Shown: positions 27,794 to 35,828 of the stretch, piece by piece | Position numbering within the stretch: position 1 is the stretch's first letter | Layout of the letters: every line of letters starts with the position of its first letter | Assembly (NCBI RefSeq): GCF_019207025.1 | Contig: NZ_JAEEGC010000072.1 | Span: 1-64,000 of the forward strand | Source: Clostridium thailandense | Lineage (GTDB): Bacteria; Bacillota; Clostridia; Clostridiales; Clostridiaceae | Direction: 5' to 3' | Length of the DNA: 64,000 nucleotides | Position numbers and translations under genes: made by a program | The notes under the pieces: generated by a model | What the model was told of the DNA's origin: nothing | Seen by the model: only the letters and a program-made list of their open reading frames with translations | The model's database searches: none

Positions 27794-30244
27794 TTATACC
27801 GTTGGCTTAAAACCTCTTAATCTTAATGCATTTGTCAATACTGATACTGAGCTTAAACTCATAGCAAGGGCAGCAATCATTGGATTTAGTAATGGCCCTC
27901 CTAACATATATAAAACTCCCATGGCTACTGGTATTCCTAATGTATTATATCCAAATGCCCAAAATAAATTTTGCTTGATGTTTGTTATAGTTTTTTTGCT
28001 TAAATCTATCGCTGTTACTACATCCTTTAGATCGCTTTTCATAAGAACTATATCCGCAGATTCCATAGCTACATCAGTACCTGAACCTATTGCAATACCA
28101 ACATCTGCTTGTGCTAATGCTGGTGCATCATTTATTCCATCTCCTACCATAGCTACTTTCTTATTTTCAGCTTGAAGTTTTTTAACCTCTTTTGCTTTAT
28201 CTTGAGGTAAAACCTCTGCTAATACTCTGTCTATACCTACCTGTTTTGCTATTGCATCTGCTGTTTTTCTGTTATCCCCTGTAATCATTGCTACTTCTAT
28301 TCCCATAGAATGAAGTTTTTCTATAGCTCTTCTGCTATTTTCCTTTACAGTATCTGCTACTGCAACTATTCCTATTAATTTATTTTCAAGCGCTACATAC
28401 ATAGGTGTCTTGCCTTCAGCTGCAAGTCTATTGGATTTATCCTCTAAATTCTCTAAGGAAATGTTGCTTTCAACAATAAGTTTTCTATTTCCTAAAAGAA
28501 TTTTTTTGTTATCTATCATAACTTCAATACCATGACCTGGAATCGCTTTGAATAATTCTAACTTTTTAAGTTCCAAGCCTCTATCTTCTGCTCCTTTTAC
28601 TATTGCCTCTCCAAGCGGGTGTTCTGACCCCTTCTCCGCAGAAGCCGCTAGCTGAAGTAAGTATTCTTCTTTTATATCTCCTGTAGTCACAATATCTGTA
28701 ACCTTTGGTTTTCCTTCTGTTATTGTTCCTGTTTTATCAAACACTATAGTCTGTATTCTGTGTGCTGTTTCAAGTGCAGTACCACTTTTTATAAGTACAC
28801 CATATTCAGCACCTTTTCCAGTTCCAACCATTATAGCCGTCGGAGTAGCAAGTCCTAGTGAACATGGACAAGCTATTACAAGTACGGATATAAATATAGT
28901 AAGAGAGAATACTCCTGATTTTCCATACATAAACCAACCTAGTGAGGAAATCAATGCAAGTGCAATTACTATTGGAACAAAATATCCAGATATTACATCC
29001 GCAAGTTTTGCTATTGGTGCTTTAGAGCCTTGAGCTTCTTCTACCAATCTTACAATTTGAGCTAATGCTGTATCTTTACCAACTCTTGTAGCCTTATATC
29101 TTATAGAACCATTCTTATTTATACTTGCTCCAATAACCTTATCACCTACATTCTTCTCTACCGGTATACTTTCACCTGTAAGCATAGACTCATCCACAGA
29201 AGTAACCCCTTCGACAACTTCCCCATCAACAGGAAACTTTTCGCCTGGTTTTACTACCACTACATCATCAACTTCTACTTCATCAATAGGAAGTTCTTCT
29301 TCTTTATTATTTCTAATTACTACTGCTGTTTTTGGTGCAAGTCCCATAAGCTTCTTAATAGCTTCAGAAGTTTTTCCCTTAGCCACTGATTCTAAATATT
29401 TACCTAAGGTTATTAATGTAAGTATTACTCCTGCCGATTCAAAATACAAGTGATAACCATAATTTCCCGAAAGTATCTGTACTACTGAAAAAATACTATA
29501 TAATACTGCTGCTGAAGAACCTATTGCTATAAGTGAATCCATATTGGGACTTCCTTTAAACAGAGTCTTAAAACCTACAGTAAAATACTTCTTGCCAGCA
29601 ACTATAATAGGTGTTACTAGTATAAGTTGTATAATTGCATATCCTTTTTGATGCATCATAGGATCAATAACCGGTGGAAGCATATAGTTAAACCATTCTA
29701 AAATCATTGGTCCCATGGCAATTATAAGAAGAGGAACTCCAAACACTGCTGATATTATAAATCTATTCCATAAATTTTTTATTTCCTGTTCTTTCTTATT
29801 TTTATCCTCATCTATTTTAACTTCTTCTTCTAACGCTTTATATCCTGCTTTTTCTATTGCCTTTTTAATGTCAGATACTCTAATCTTAGCTGACTCATAG
29901 TTTACAGTTAACTTCTCTGTGGCAAAATTCACATTAGCTTCAGTAACGCCATCCAGCTTTTTTGAGGCCTTTTCCACTGCTTTAGCACAAGCTGCACAAG
30001 TCATTCCCTCTATTTTTAGCGTTTTAGTAACAGTTTCAACTATAGCTTTATATCCTGCCCTTTCTATAGCTGCTTGTATATCCGTAAAAGCTATCTTAGC
30101 TTCATCATAATTTACATTTAATTTCTCTGTAGCAAAATTCACGCTAGCTTCAGTAACGCCATCCAACTTTTTTGAAGCCCTCTCCACTGCTTTAGCACAA
30201 GCTGCACAGGTCATTCCTTCTATTTTTAATGTTTTACTTAACAT
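27794..30244 (-). CDS. copA: Copper-translocating P1B-type ATPase
   Basis: From ATG 30244 (AAAGGAGG upstream) the protein is 816 residues. Two N-terminal HMA domains each carry [12 protein letters not shown], followed by about eight membrane helices with the Cu(I) motif [13 protein letters not shown]. The phosphorylation site is [11 protein letters not shown]; the [10 protein letters not shown] nucleotide-binding loop and [16 protein letters not shown] hinge follow. [11 protein letters not shown] and [12 protein letters not shown] in the last helices give the other copper ligands. It exports Cu(I). Its promoter region carries a GC-rich palindrome like a CsoR site. The two HMA copies are almost identical to each other. 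Confidence 0.95.
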   Translation of the reverse strand: MLSKTLKIEGMTCAACAKAVERASKKLDGVTEASVNFATEKLNVNYDEAKIAFTDIQAAIERAGYKAIVETVTKTLKIEGMTCAACAKAVEKASKKLDGVTEANVNFATEKLTVNYESAKIRVSDIKKAIEKAGYKALEEEVKIDEDKNKKEQEIKNLWNRFIISAVFGVPLLIIAMGPMILEWFNYMLPPVIDPMMHQKGYAIIQLILVTPIIVAGKKYFTVGFKTLFKGSPNMDSLIAIGSSAAVLYSIFSVVQILSGNYGYHLYFESAGVILTLITLGKYLESVAKGKTSEAIKKLMGLAPKTAVVIRNNKEEELPIDEVEVDDVVVVKPGEKFPVDGEVVEGVTSVDESMLTGESIPVEKNVGDKVIGASINKNGSIRYKATRVGKDTALAQIVRLVEEAQGSKAPIAKLADVISGYFVPIVIALALISSLGWFMYGKSGVFSLTIFISVLVIACPCSLGLATPTAIMVGTGKGAEYGVLIKSGTALETAHRIQTIVFDKTGTITEGKPKVTDIVTTGDIKEEYLLQLAASAEKGSEHPLGEAIVKGAEDRGLELKKLELFKAIPGHGIEVMIDNKKILLGNRKLIVESNISLENLEDKSNRLAAEGKTPMYVALENKLIGIVAVADTVKENSRRAIEKLHSMGIEVAMITGDNRKTADAIAKQVGIDRVLAEVLPQDKAKEVKKLQAENKKVAMVGDGINDAPALAQADVGIAIGSGTDVAMESADIVLMKSDLKDVVTAIDLSKKTITNIKQNLFWAFGYNTLGIPVAMGVLYMLGGPLLNPMIAALAMSLSSVSVLTNALRLRGFKPTV

Positions 30245-30280
30245 TAGCTTTCCTCCTTTGCTCGATATTTTCACTTTATC

Positions 30281-30300
30281 TCCCCTCCCCTAGGGGGGGC
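30281..30300. promoter_or_regulatory. Candidate CsoR-type copper operator upstream of copA
   Basis: TCCCCTCCCCTAGGGGGGGC stands out in otherwise AT-rich DNA, 37 bp upstream of the copA start. A run of C, a TA step and a run of G is the pattern of CsoR operators. On the minus strand a TATTATTATTGTATAG promoter-like stretch abuts it. No csoR gene lies in the window. Confidence 0.6.
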
Positions 30301-30515
30301 TATACAATAATAATACTCTTTTTTATAAACTATTGCAACACTATTTTAGATTTTATTTTCTCATAAATTTCTATTTCTTATACATCTTCTTTATAATAAT
30401 ACTTTATTCTTGTAAAGAACTTATGAAGACAATATCCTAACCTAAATAAATCTCCTAAAATACAATAAAAGATGTACTTTAATATTTTAACTAAACTTCA
30501 TTATATTATGAAGAA

Positions 30516-30562
30516 AACCTCCTTATGTTTATTTTATAAAATCCATTAAAACACAAAGAGGT
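30516..30562 (-). terminator. Terminator of the YbaK-family gene
   Basis: On the minus strand AACCTCTTTGTGTTT pairs imperfectly with AAACATAAGGAGGTT and is followed by TTCTTC. It begins 22 bases after the stop codon. Confidence 0.6.
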
Positions 30563-30584
30563 TACCAGTTAATTAGGTTTTCAA

Positions 30585-31073
30585 TTAGATAGTTACATAT
30601 GTAATTTTGTTTCCATTCTGCTCTACGACTTTTATCAGGTCCTCAAAAGAAATCCAAACTGTTGCAGTATTATCATTAGGATGCACTCCGAGCTTGGTCC
30701 TTCCTAGTAAATCATTATCAAAAGCCACCTCCACAGAAGCATTTATATCATTTATTACTCCAAGTGGTGTTACCTCTCCTTTTTGAAGCTTTAAATATTT
30801 ATCCAGTCTTTCTGCAGATGCGAAACTAAGTCTTGTAGAACCTAACTGTTTTTGAATATTTTTAAGATCAGCTTTTTTATCTTTGTCTAAAACTACAAGG
30901 AAATGCCTTTTTCCCTTTTCATCTCTAAGAAACAAGTTCTTACATACATCACCCTGAAATGTTATACCCAAATTATCCATTTCTTCTATCGTAAAAACGG
31001 CAGGATGATTAACAACCTCATATTTAATATTTAATTCATTTAATTTTTCAAATACCTTTTCTTGCGCATTCAC
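30585..31073 (-). CDS. YbaK/ProX-type aminoacyl-tRNA deacylase
   Basis: The protein is 162 residues from GTG 31073, chosen because AGGGAGG lies eight bases before it; the longer frame starts within this site. It matches the trans-editing YbaK/PrdX fold: VNHPAVFTIEEM, GDVCKNLFLRDEKGKRHFLV, then the conserved lysine region and KGEVTPLGVIND, and finally GVHPNDNTATVWISFEDL. The last block is typical of the PrdX/ProXp-ala group, which deacylates Ala-tRNA-Pro. Substrate assignment is by family only. It is a single-gene unit. Confidence 0.88.
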   Translation of the reverse strand: MNAQEKVFEKLNELNIKYEVVNHPAVFTIEEMDNLGITFQGDVCKNLFLRDEKGKRHFLVVLDKDKKADLKNIQKQLGSTRLSFASAERLDKYLKLQKGEVTPLGVINDINASVEVAFDNDLLGRTKLGVHPNDNTATVWISFEDLIKVVEQNGNKITYVTI

Positions 31074-31307
31074 TAATTTTTCCTCCCTCAATTTGATAAA
31101 TGTAAATTATAGAAATTATATCACTATTTCTACAATTTTACATCATCTAAATTTTTATATGCCTTTATAATATGTACTAAAGCAAATATATATATAATCA
31201 TATGAGAACGTGTATAATTTATTTTAAAATACTATTTAGTGATATTAATAATTAAACGATAAAATAAATAGTGGTTATGAAGTAAAAAAGGGGGGTAACT
31301 TATTAAT

Positions 31308-32006
31308 ATGGATATCGCGGGAATTAAAAGCACTAATATATCAATTTATGATACTAAAGATGATACAAAAAAAATAAATAGTAAAACTGATACTGAAAAA
31401 GCTCAAGAAAAAACACAAACCTTAGGGACTGATACCTTTGTTAAATCTACAGAAAATGATGCAGAGCCTTCGACTTATAAACCTGTAAAAAAGAAACTTT
31501 CTACAGAAGAAGTTGCAGAATTAAAAGAGGATCAAGCTAACGCTAAAGCAGATTTGATAAAAAGATTTATAGCTGACACATTAAACAATCAAAATAAATT
31601 GCTTGGAAGGTCAAAGGAAAATGAAGTTCCTGGAATGTCAAAAGAAACTACAGACTTACTTACTAAGGCCTTTGGTTCTATAGAAAAAGCATATCCTCCA
31701 CTGGCAACGACTCCAGAAGGTGCACAGCAGGCAATATCAGAAGGCGGAGCATATTCCGTAAATGCAGTGGCAGATCGTATTATGACTCTGGCAAAATATA
31801 TAGCCGGAGATGATCCTAATAAGTTACAACAAATGAGAGATGCAGTAGAAAAGGGCTTTTCAGAAGCAGGATTGGTTTTTAAAAATGCAACAAGCAGTGG
31901 ATTACCTCAAATTTGTGAAGATACGCATACGGAAATCATGAGAAGATTTGATGAATTACAGGGTAAAACCAGTACTAATAATGAACAAACTGAATCTACT
32001 AAATAG
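31308..32006 (+). CDS. Conserved hypothetical protein
   Basis: This 232-residue hydrophilic protein has a low-complexity, lysine- and threonine-rich N-terminal third, then a helical C-terminal domain with AYPPLATTPEGAQQAISEGG, YSVNAVADRIMTLAKYIAGD and QQMRDAVEKGFSEAGLVFKN. Proteins with this C-terminal pattern occur in clostridia and some proteobacteria and are sometimes labelled hydrogenase-4 component G, a name I see no basis for. There is no signal peptide. It starts with ATG 31308 behind a GGGGGG run. Its stop abuts a pseudogene on the other strand. Confidence 0.7.
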   Translation: MDIAGIKSTNISIYDTKDDTKKINSKTDTEKAQEKTQTLGTDTFVKSTENDAEPSTYKPVKKKLSTEEVAELKEDQANAKADLIKRFIADTLNNQNKLLGRSKENEVPGMSKETTDLLTKAFGSIEKAYPPLATTPEGAQQAISEGGAYSVNAVADRIMTLAKYIAGDDPNKLQQMRDAVEKGFSEAGLVFKNATSSGLPQICEDTHTEIMRRFDELQGKTSTNNEQTESTK

Positions 32007-32293
32007 GTAAACATATTTGTAAAGACTGCTTCAAATGAATACATTGTTTCACTTTTTGAATTAGTTTCAAGATCAGCAAGATAATCATCTTCAATAATAT
32101 AAACATCATATTTTTGAGCTAAACTCAATATCTGACTTTTTTGATCGTTATTTAATGAAAACCCAGTAGGATTTTGGAATCTAGGCTGTAGATAAAAAAA
32201 CTTTATATCTTCATTTTTAAAAATTTCCTCAAGCTCGTTGATATCAAATCCATTAATCTCTCTGCTAATACCTATAGTCATAACATTTATCAT
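32007..32293 (-). pseudogene. Fragment of a MocR-type (GntR/aminotransferase) regulator
   Basis: The minus-strand frame contains REINGFDINELEEIF, FYLQPRFQNPTGFSLNNDQK and YDVYIIEDDYLADLE, which match the central PLP-binding aminotransferase domain of MocR/PdxR regulators (the NPTG and EDDY motifs). The GntR DNA-binding domain, the lysine that binds PLP and the C-terminus are missing. Upstream sequence has no continuation, and the frame runs out into the neighbouring gene. It is clearly a remnant. Confidence 0.75.
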
Positions 32294-32351
32294 ACCAGTA
32301 TGCTCAATAAATAGTTATAACTAAAAATCATGATGTACTGGAGGAGAAATT

Positions 32352-32444
32352 ATGAATTATAGCTTTGAAAAGATGACCAATGGATTTCCTGCTTATGTTA
32401 TAAAAAATGAAGTCAAATGTGACTTAAGGGAAAAACATTTCTAA
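32352..32444 (+). CDS. 30-residue open frame behind a strong ribosome binding site
   Basis: ATG 32352 follows GGAGGAG at ideal spacing; the product begins MNYSFEKMTNGFPAYVIKNE and ends after 30 residues. A large hairpin overlaps its 3' half. I do not recognise it. It is either the surviving start of a decayed gene or a small leader peptide. The surrounding fragments favour the first explanation. Confidence 0.35.
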   Translation: MNYSFEKMTNGFPAYVIKNEVKCDLREKHF

Positions 32445-32463
32445 TTTCCCTTAAGCCACATTT
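32415..32463. repeat. Large hairpin overlapping the 30-residue frame
   Basis: AAATGTGACTTAAGGGAAA (32415-32433) pairs with TTTCCCTTAAGCCACATTT (32445-32463) with one mismatch and an 11-base loop. No T-run follows on the plus strand. It may be a terminator for the opposite strand or the remains of a repeat element. Confidence 0.65.
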
Positions 32464-32668
32464 AAGAAGATCTTACCTACTTACAACGACATCATTTAAA
32501 CCGCTTTGAATAATAAATACAGTAATAACTATATCAAATATAGTTAACTATACTTGATTGTTGTGCAAAGTTAAATTACGGAATCTTTTCTGTTCTTAAC
32601 AAATAAGCTAGATATGCATTGGACGGATTTACAAAATAAGATACTATGTCCCATTGCTATTTGACAAT
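32464..32668. other. Decayed intergenic region
   Basis: No intact gene. On the minus strand a short frame ending at about 32476 reads TVFIIQSGLNDVVVSR, like the last helix of a membrane protein, and may be a gene remnant. AACTATA/TATAGTT forms a small hairpin near 32527-32545. Confidence 0.35.
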
Positions 32669-33109
32669 TTAAAGCATTGAATGAGCAAGACATGCATCTT
32701 TAAGATCTGTTCTTATCATGTTATCCCATTGCTCATATTTCATTTCTCCAGTCTTTAATTTATAAGGATAGTAATAATATATTATTCCTGGTACTGAAAT
32801 ATTAAGCAGTGTCATTACATTAGGGCACCCTTTTGCTCCCATAAATATTTTCATTGAATTTTTGATAAATTCATTATCAACCTTCATTCCTTTTAACTTT
32901 TCAGCTTTTTCTTCAATCAAAGCACAATGCTCTAAAGGAAATTTGTTAAATTTAATTGTTGCATCTTTTATAATCATTTCAATCATATCCATTTCTATTT
33001 CCATACCTATTTCATGATGTTCATCTGCTAATTGTGTTTTTACTACCCATATGTTTTTTTCCTTTTCAAAATAGTCAACGTTAAAATTACGACTTGATAC
33101 TTTTTTCAA
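32669..33109 (-). CDS. DUF2889 family protein
   Basis: The 146-residue protein starts with TTG 33109 (AAGGAGG upstream). It matches DUF2889: SRNFNVDYFEKE, then strands with LADEHHEIGMEIEMDMIEMI, KDATIKFNKFPLEHC and GAKGCPNVMTLL, where the GCPN(V/H) segment is the family's conserved region. Function is unknown. It shares a regulatory palindrome with the PadR gene 61 bp upstream and the two are co-oriented, so PadR probably controls it. Confidence 0.78.
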   Translation of the reverse strand: MKKVSSRNFNVDYFEKEKNIWVVKTQLADEHHEIGMEIEMDMIEMIIKDATIKFNKFPLEHCALIEEKAEKLKGMKVDNEFIKNSMKIFMGAKGCPNVMTLLNISVPGIIYYYYPYKLKTGEMKYEQWDNMIRTDLKDACLAHSML

Positions 33110-33128
33110 TTTTTCTTCCTCCTTTTTA

Positions 33129-33150
33129 TATTACTCAGGACTGAGTAATA
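33129..33150. promoter_or_regulatory. Operator-like palindrome upstream of the DUF2889 gene
   Basis: TATTACTCAG-GA-CTGAGTAATA has perfect 10-bp arms. Its centre CTCAGGACTGAG closely matches the second site at 33717-33728, so both are likely bound by the adjacent PadR regulator. Confidence 0.65.
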
Positions 33151-33170
33151 GTGTAAATATAAAGAGATTA

Positions 33171-33701
33171 TTAGTATAATCCCTCTATGGTCTTTTCTAT
33201 CCATTTAAGTTCTGCTTCAAAATGATAAATATGATGCTCAAATATAGTTGTTGCACTAAATCTAGCACATTCTGGTAGAATATTTAAAGTGTTTAATTTA
33301 TGTCTTTTTAATGCATCCAGCTTCAGTAAAATTTCCTGTTTTTTATTATTAAGTGTCTTTTTAAGTTCATCGTTATTAATTTTTTCTCTAAAATAAAAAA
33401 CTCCATCCAGTGAGAATTCTGGTGAATAACTTTCCTCTAACTGCTCAATAAATAACTTATCAAAATATTTTTTTCCACTTAAAGTGATGCTGTATACTAA
33501 TTTTTCTGGTCTGTTGCCATCTTTATCTAAAACCTCAGTGACATAACCTTTTTCCTTAAGCTTATCGAGATGATAGTAAATCGTTGGAAGCTTAATCTTT
33601 GCAAAATCTGATATTCTCTCCTCCATTATCTGTTTTAGCTTATAACCATGCTGAGACCCATACTGCTGTAGCAATCCCAGTATATAAAACGGGATTTTCA
33701 T
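33171..33701 (-). CDS. PadR family transcriptional regulator
   Basis: The 176-residue protein has the PadR winged-helix N-terminus: FYILGLLQQYGSQHGYKLKQ, then KLPTIYYHLDKLKEKGYV and the wing RPEKLVYSITLSGKKYF at about residues 65-80. A C-terminal helical domain (about 100-176) gives dimerisation. PadR proteins usually repress a membrane or detoxification gene and themselves. A CAGTACTG palindrome lies within 30 bp upstream of its start, matching the site before the DUF2889 gene, so autoregulation is likely. Start ATG 33701 has GGTGGTG upstream. Confidence 0.9.
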   Translation of the reverse strand: MKIPFYILGLLQQYGSQHGYKLKQIMEERISDFAKIKLPTIYYHLDKLKEKGYVTEVLDKDGNRPEKLVYSITLSGKKYFDKLFIEQLEESYSPEFSLDGVFYFREKINNDELKKTLNNKKQEILLKLDALKRHKLNTLNILPECARFSATTIFEHHIYHFEAELKWIEKTIEGLY

Positions 33702-33716
33702 TTTTTCACCACCATT

Positions 33717-33728
33717 GCTCAGTACTGA
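33717..33728. promoter_or_regulatory. Operator-like palindrome upstream of padR-type gene
   Basis: TCAGTACTGA (33719-33728) is a perfect 10-bp palindrome just before the PadR ribosome binding site. It matches the centre of the palindrome at 33129-33150 (CTCAGNACTGA). Confidence 0.55.
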
Positions 33729-33818
33729 CTATTTTAGTATAAACCTATTTTTTCCCATTGTCAACTTTTAGCAAAGATTTTTTGTTTATTTATTCTGACT
33801 CGCCAACTTAACAAAAAT

Positions 33819-33945
33819 AGACACTTAATTTATACAAGAAAAATATTGATGTCATAGAACGCATGCTTAAATACTTTAAAGTCAACTAAAATATTTATCT
33901 TGCCAAGATAATATCAATACACTCTAAAATATAAATCAAGTGTCT
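33819..33945. repeat. Palindromic repeat, copy B of the dispersed family
   Basis: AGACACTTAATTTATA (33819-33834) pairs with TATAAATCAAGTGTCT (33930-33945) with one mismatch, and TATTGAT (33844-33850) pairs with ATCAATA (33913-33919). The right flank continues with GTTATGGTTATTTATA, matching the GGTTATCTATA flank of the 54224-54526 element. Confidence 0.6.
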
Positions 33946-34005
33946 GTTATGGTTATTTATATTTAGATTTTAATCTTAAATTAATCAGTTTATCTCTATA
34001 AGGAA

Positions 34006-35655
34006 CTACTCTATAGTGAACTCATATCTTAATGATTTTTTCAATGAGACATTCTCTTTAGAAGCAACCTTTTTATCAATATACAAGCAATAGGTTTCTC
34101 CACTCTTGTAGTAACTTAATGGAGTAACTCTCAATATTTTGTCGGAACCATAACTTATCTTTACATCAATTCTATTACCCGATGAATCAAGTACATATAT
34201 ATTTTCAGATGTTAATGTATCCTGATTTGCTTCTTTTGTAAATTTGATATTCCATTCCTTATTCGCAGCCACCTTGTATGGAATAACAGTTGTCGTTCCA
34301 TCAAAATAAATATCTGGATCTGAATTATTTGAAACAGTTATATTTAAACTCACACTTATTAAAGAGCCTTCCGATATAGAATTAAAAGGTTGAACATATC
34401 TCACTATATTACCAGAAGATGAAGCCGTTTCTGTATAGCTATTACTCTCTACGGTACTTAATAACTTTTCATTTTCATCATATATCTTATAGCCACTTGC
34501 ATTTACTGCCGCATCCCAGGTCAACTTAAATTTACCTCCTGAAAGTATTTCACTATTTACTTGTTGTATGTCATCTACAATTTTTCCATTAGTCATATCA
34601 GTATATACAATACCTTCAATAATATCATTTACATAAGCTTTGTAAGATATATAGCTAAATCCCTTGTCTCCCCAACTTGTTCCCCAAGAATTCGCAAGCT
34701 TAAAAGCACCTGTGCCATCTGAAGTAACAATAGAATCATCGTATCCAACTACAGCAATAGCATGTCCACCAATGTCTGATCTGTCTATAGTTATAATACT
34801 TGTACCATCTGATTTTATAGTTGGATCCTCAAATCTATATCCTATTTCCATTCCTGCTACCATGATATCTCCTGTATTTAAATATTGCTTGGTTTTCTGA
34901 ATTATGTAATCTGAAGAATCTTCATATGTATATAATACTTCCCAATCTTTTATCTTGTTAACAGCAGCTTTTTGCTTTATAGCATTAGTAGGCTGTGTAG
35001 TATAATCTGGTGGATTATACGGAAAGTCCTTTAATGTAGCAGCTCCTACATTTTCAAGCAAGTCTCCTGCATCCTCAAGAGTACCTCCATCATCAGTGCC
35101 ACCATTAATCTGATTGTATATAAATGACGGACTAAAAACATGATTAGATATTGCTGTATCTCCTGATTTAACATTCCATCCTATGTCCTTAGCTTGCTGA
35201 AATGTTCTTACATAATATCCAGTACTCCAAGCAACACAATCATTTTCTTGCTGATCTCCTATAGGCGGCAAATAAGAAGAACTCGAATAGTCAACCTTAG
35301 TAGGTAATTGCGACAAATTATAACCTGCAGATTTAAGTTTATTTTCTATAGATTTCCCTAAAGCAGAATTTTTAGTTGAATTCTTCGTAGTTTTCAAACC
35401 AGTCTTTCGCGATTCAATCTTTTCCTCCTTCACGATGGTCCATACGTTATCTTTATTTCTTAATAACTTTTTATAATTTTTCCCATCTTTTAATGTATAA
35501 ATTTCCATCGTGTCTGTACTTAATTCATTTGTGTCCAATATTTTTTCCCCGTCTGAAATCGGGAAATTATCTGCCTTTACATTAGATCCTAATCTAAAAA
35601 GTACAGAAACAAAAAATAATACCACTATTATGGATGTCCTTTTCCATTTTTTCAT
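34006..35655 (-). CDS. Secreted papain-like (C1 family) cysteine protease with Ig-like tail
   Basis: The 549-residue protein has a signal peptide (residues 1-28, ending near NVKADN) and a prodomain to about 115. The C1 catalytic domain follows: GDQQENDCVAWS with nucleophile C140, GGHAIAVVGYDD with the catalytic histidine, and LANSWGTSWGDKGF with the asparagine. After residue about 360 come a fibronectin-like segment (KLTWDAAVNASGYKIYD) and an SbsA-like Ig domain to the end. It is probably a surface or extracellular protease. Start ATG 35655 has AGAGGTG upstream. It is monocistronic. Confidence 0.9.
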   Translation of the reverse strand: MKKWKRTSIIVVLFFVSVLFRLGSNVKADNFPISDGEKILDTNELSTDTMEIYTLKDGKNYKKLLRNKDNVWTIVKEEKIESRKTGLKTTKNSTKNSALGKSIENKLKSAGYNLSQLPTKVDYSSSSYLPPIGDQQENDCVAWSTGYYVRTFQQAKDIGWNVKSGDTAISNHVFSPSFIYNQINGGTDDGGTLEDAGDLLENVGAATLKDFPYNPPDYTTQPTNAIKQKAAVNKIKDWEVLYTYEDSSDYIIQKTKQYLNTGDIMVAGMEIGYRFEDPTIKSDGTSIITIDRSDIGGHAIAVVGYDDSIVTSDGTGAFKLANSWGTSWGDKGFSYISYKAYVNDIIEGIVYTDMTNGKIVDDIQQVNSEILSGGKFKLTWDAAVNASGYKIYDENEKLLSTVESNSYTETASSSGNIVRYVQPFNSISEGSLISVSLNITVSNNSDPDIYFDGTTTVIPYKVAANKEWNIKFTKEANQDTLTSENIYVLDSSGNRIDVKISYGSDKILRVTPLSYYKSGETYCLYIDKKVASKENVSLKKSLRYEFTIE

Positions 35656-35769
35656 TTTTATTTTACACCTCTTTTCGATTAATGTTTTTCCAATGAGTAA
35701 AAATTAACTTTTCATTGTAGTCCATTTAATTATAACCCATTTGTGTTACAATCTTGTCACAATGTATAG

Positions 35770-35796
35770 AAAAACTGCATTCACATAAGAATACAG
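35770..35796 (-). terminator. Terminator of the chemoreceptor gene at 35829
   Basis: CTGTATTC pairs with GAATGCAG (one wobble) and is followed by TTTTT on the minus strand. Confidence 0.7.
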
Positions 35797-35828
35797 CTCT
35801 CAGCAAAAATTTAATTTTTTATTTTACC

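Noticed and set aside
27794-30244. Zinc or cadmium ATPase instead of a copper ATPase
   Set aside because: The CPC motif with YN and MxxSS in the later helices and the adjacent CopZ fit Cu(I) specificity.
33731-34005. A riboswitch before the secreted protease
   Set aside because: The region is downstream of the protease on the minus strand and its structure is explained by repeat copy B; no known riboswitch consensus was recognised.
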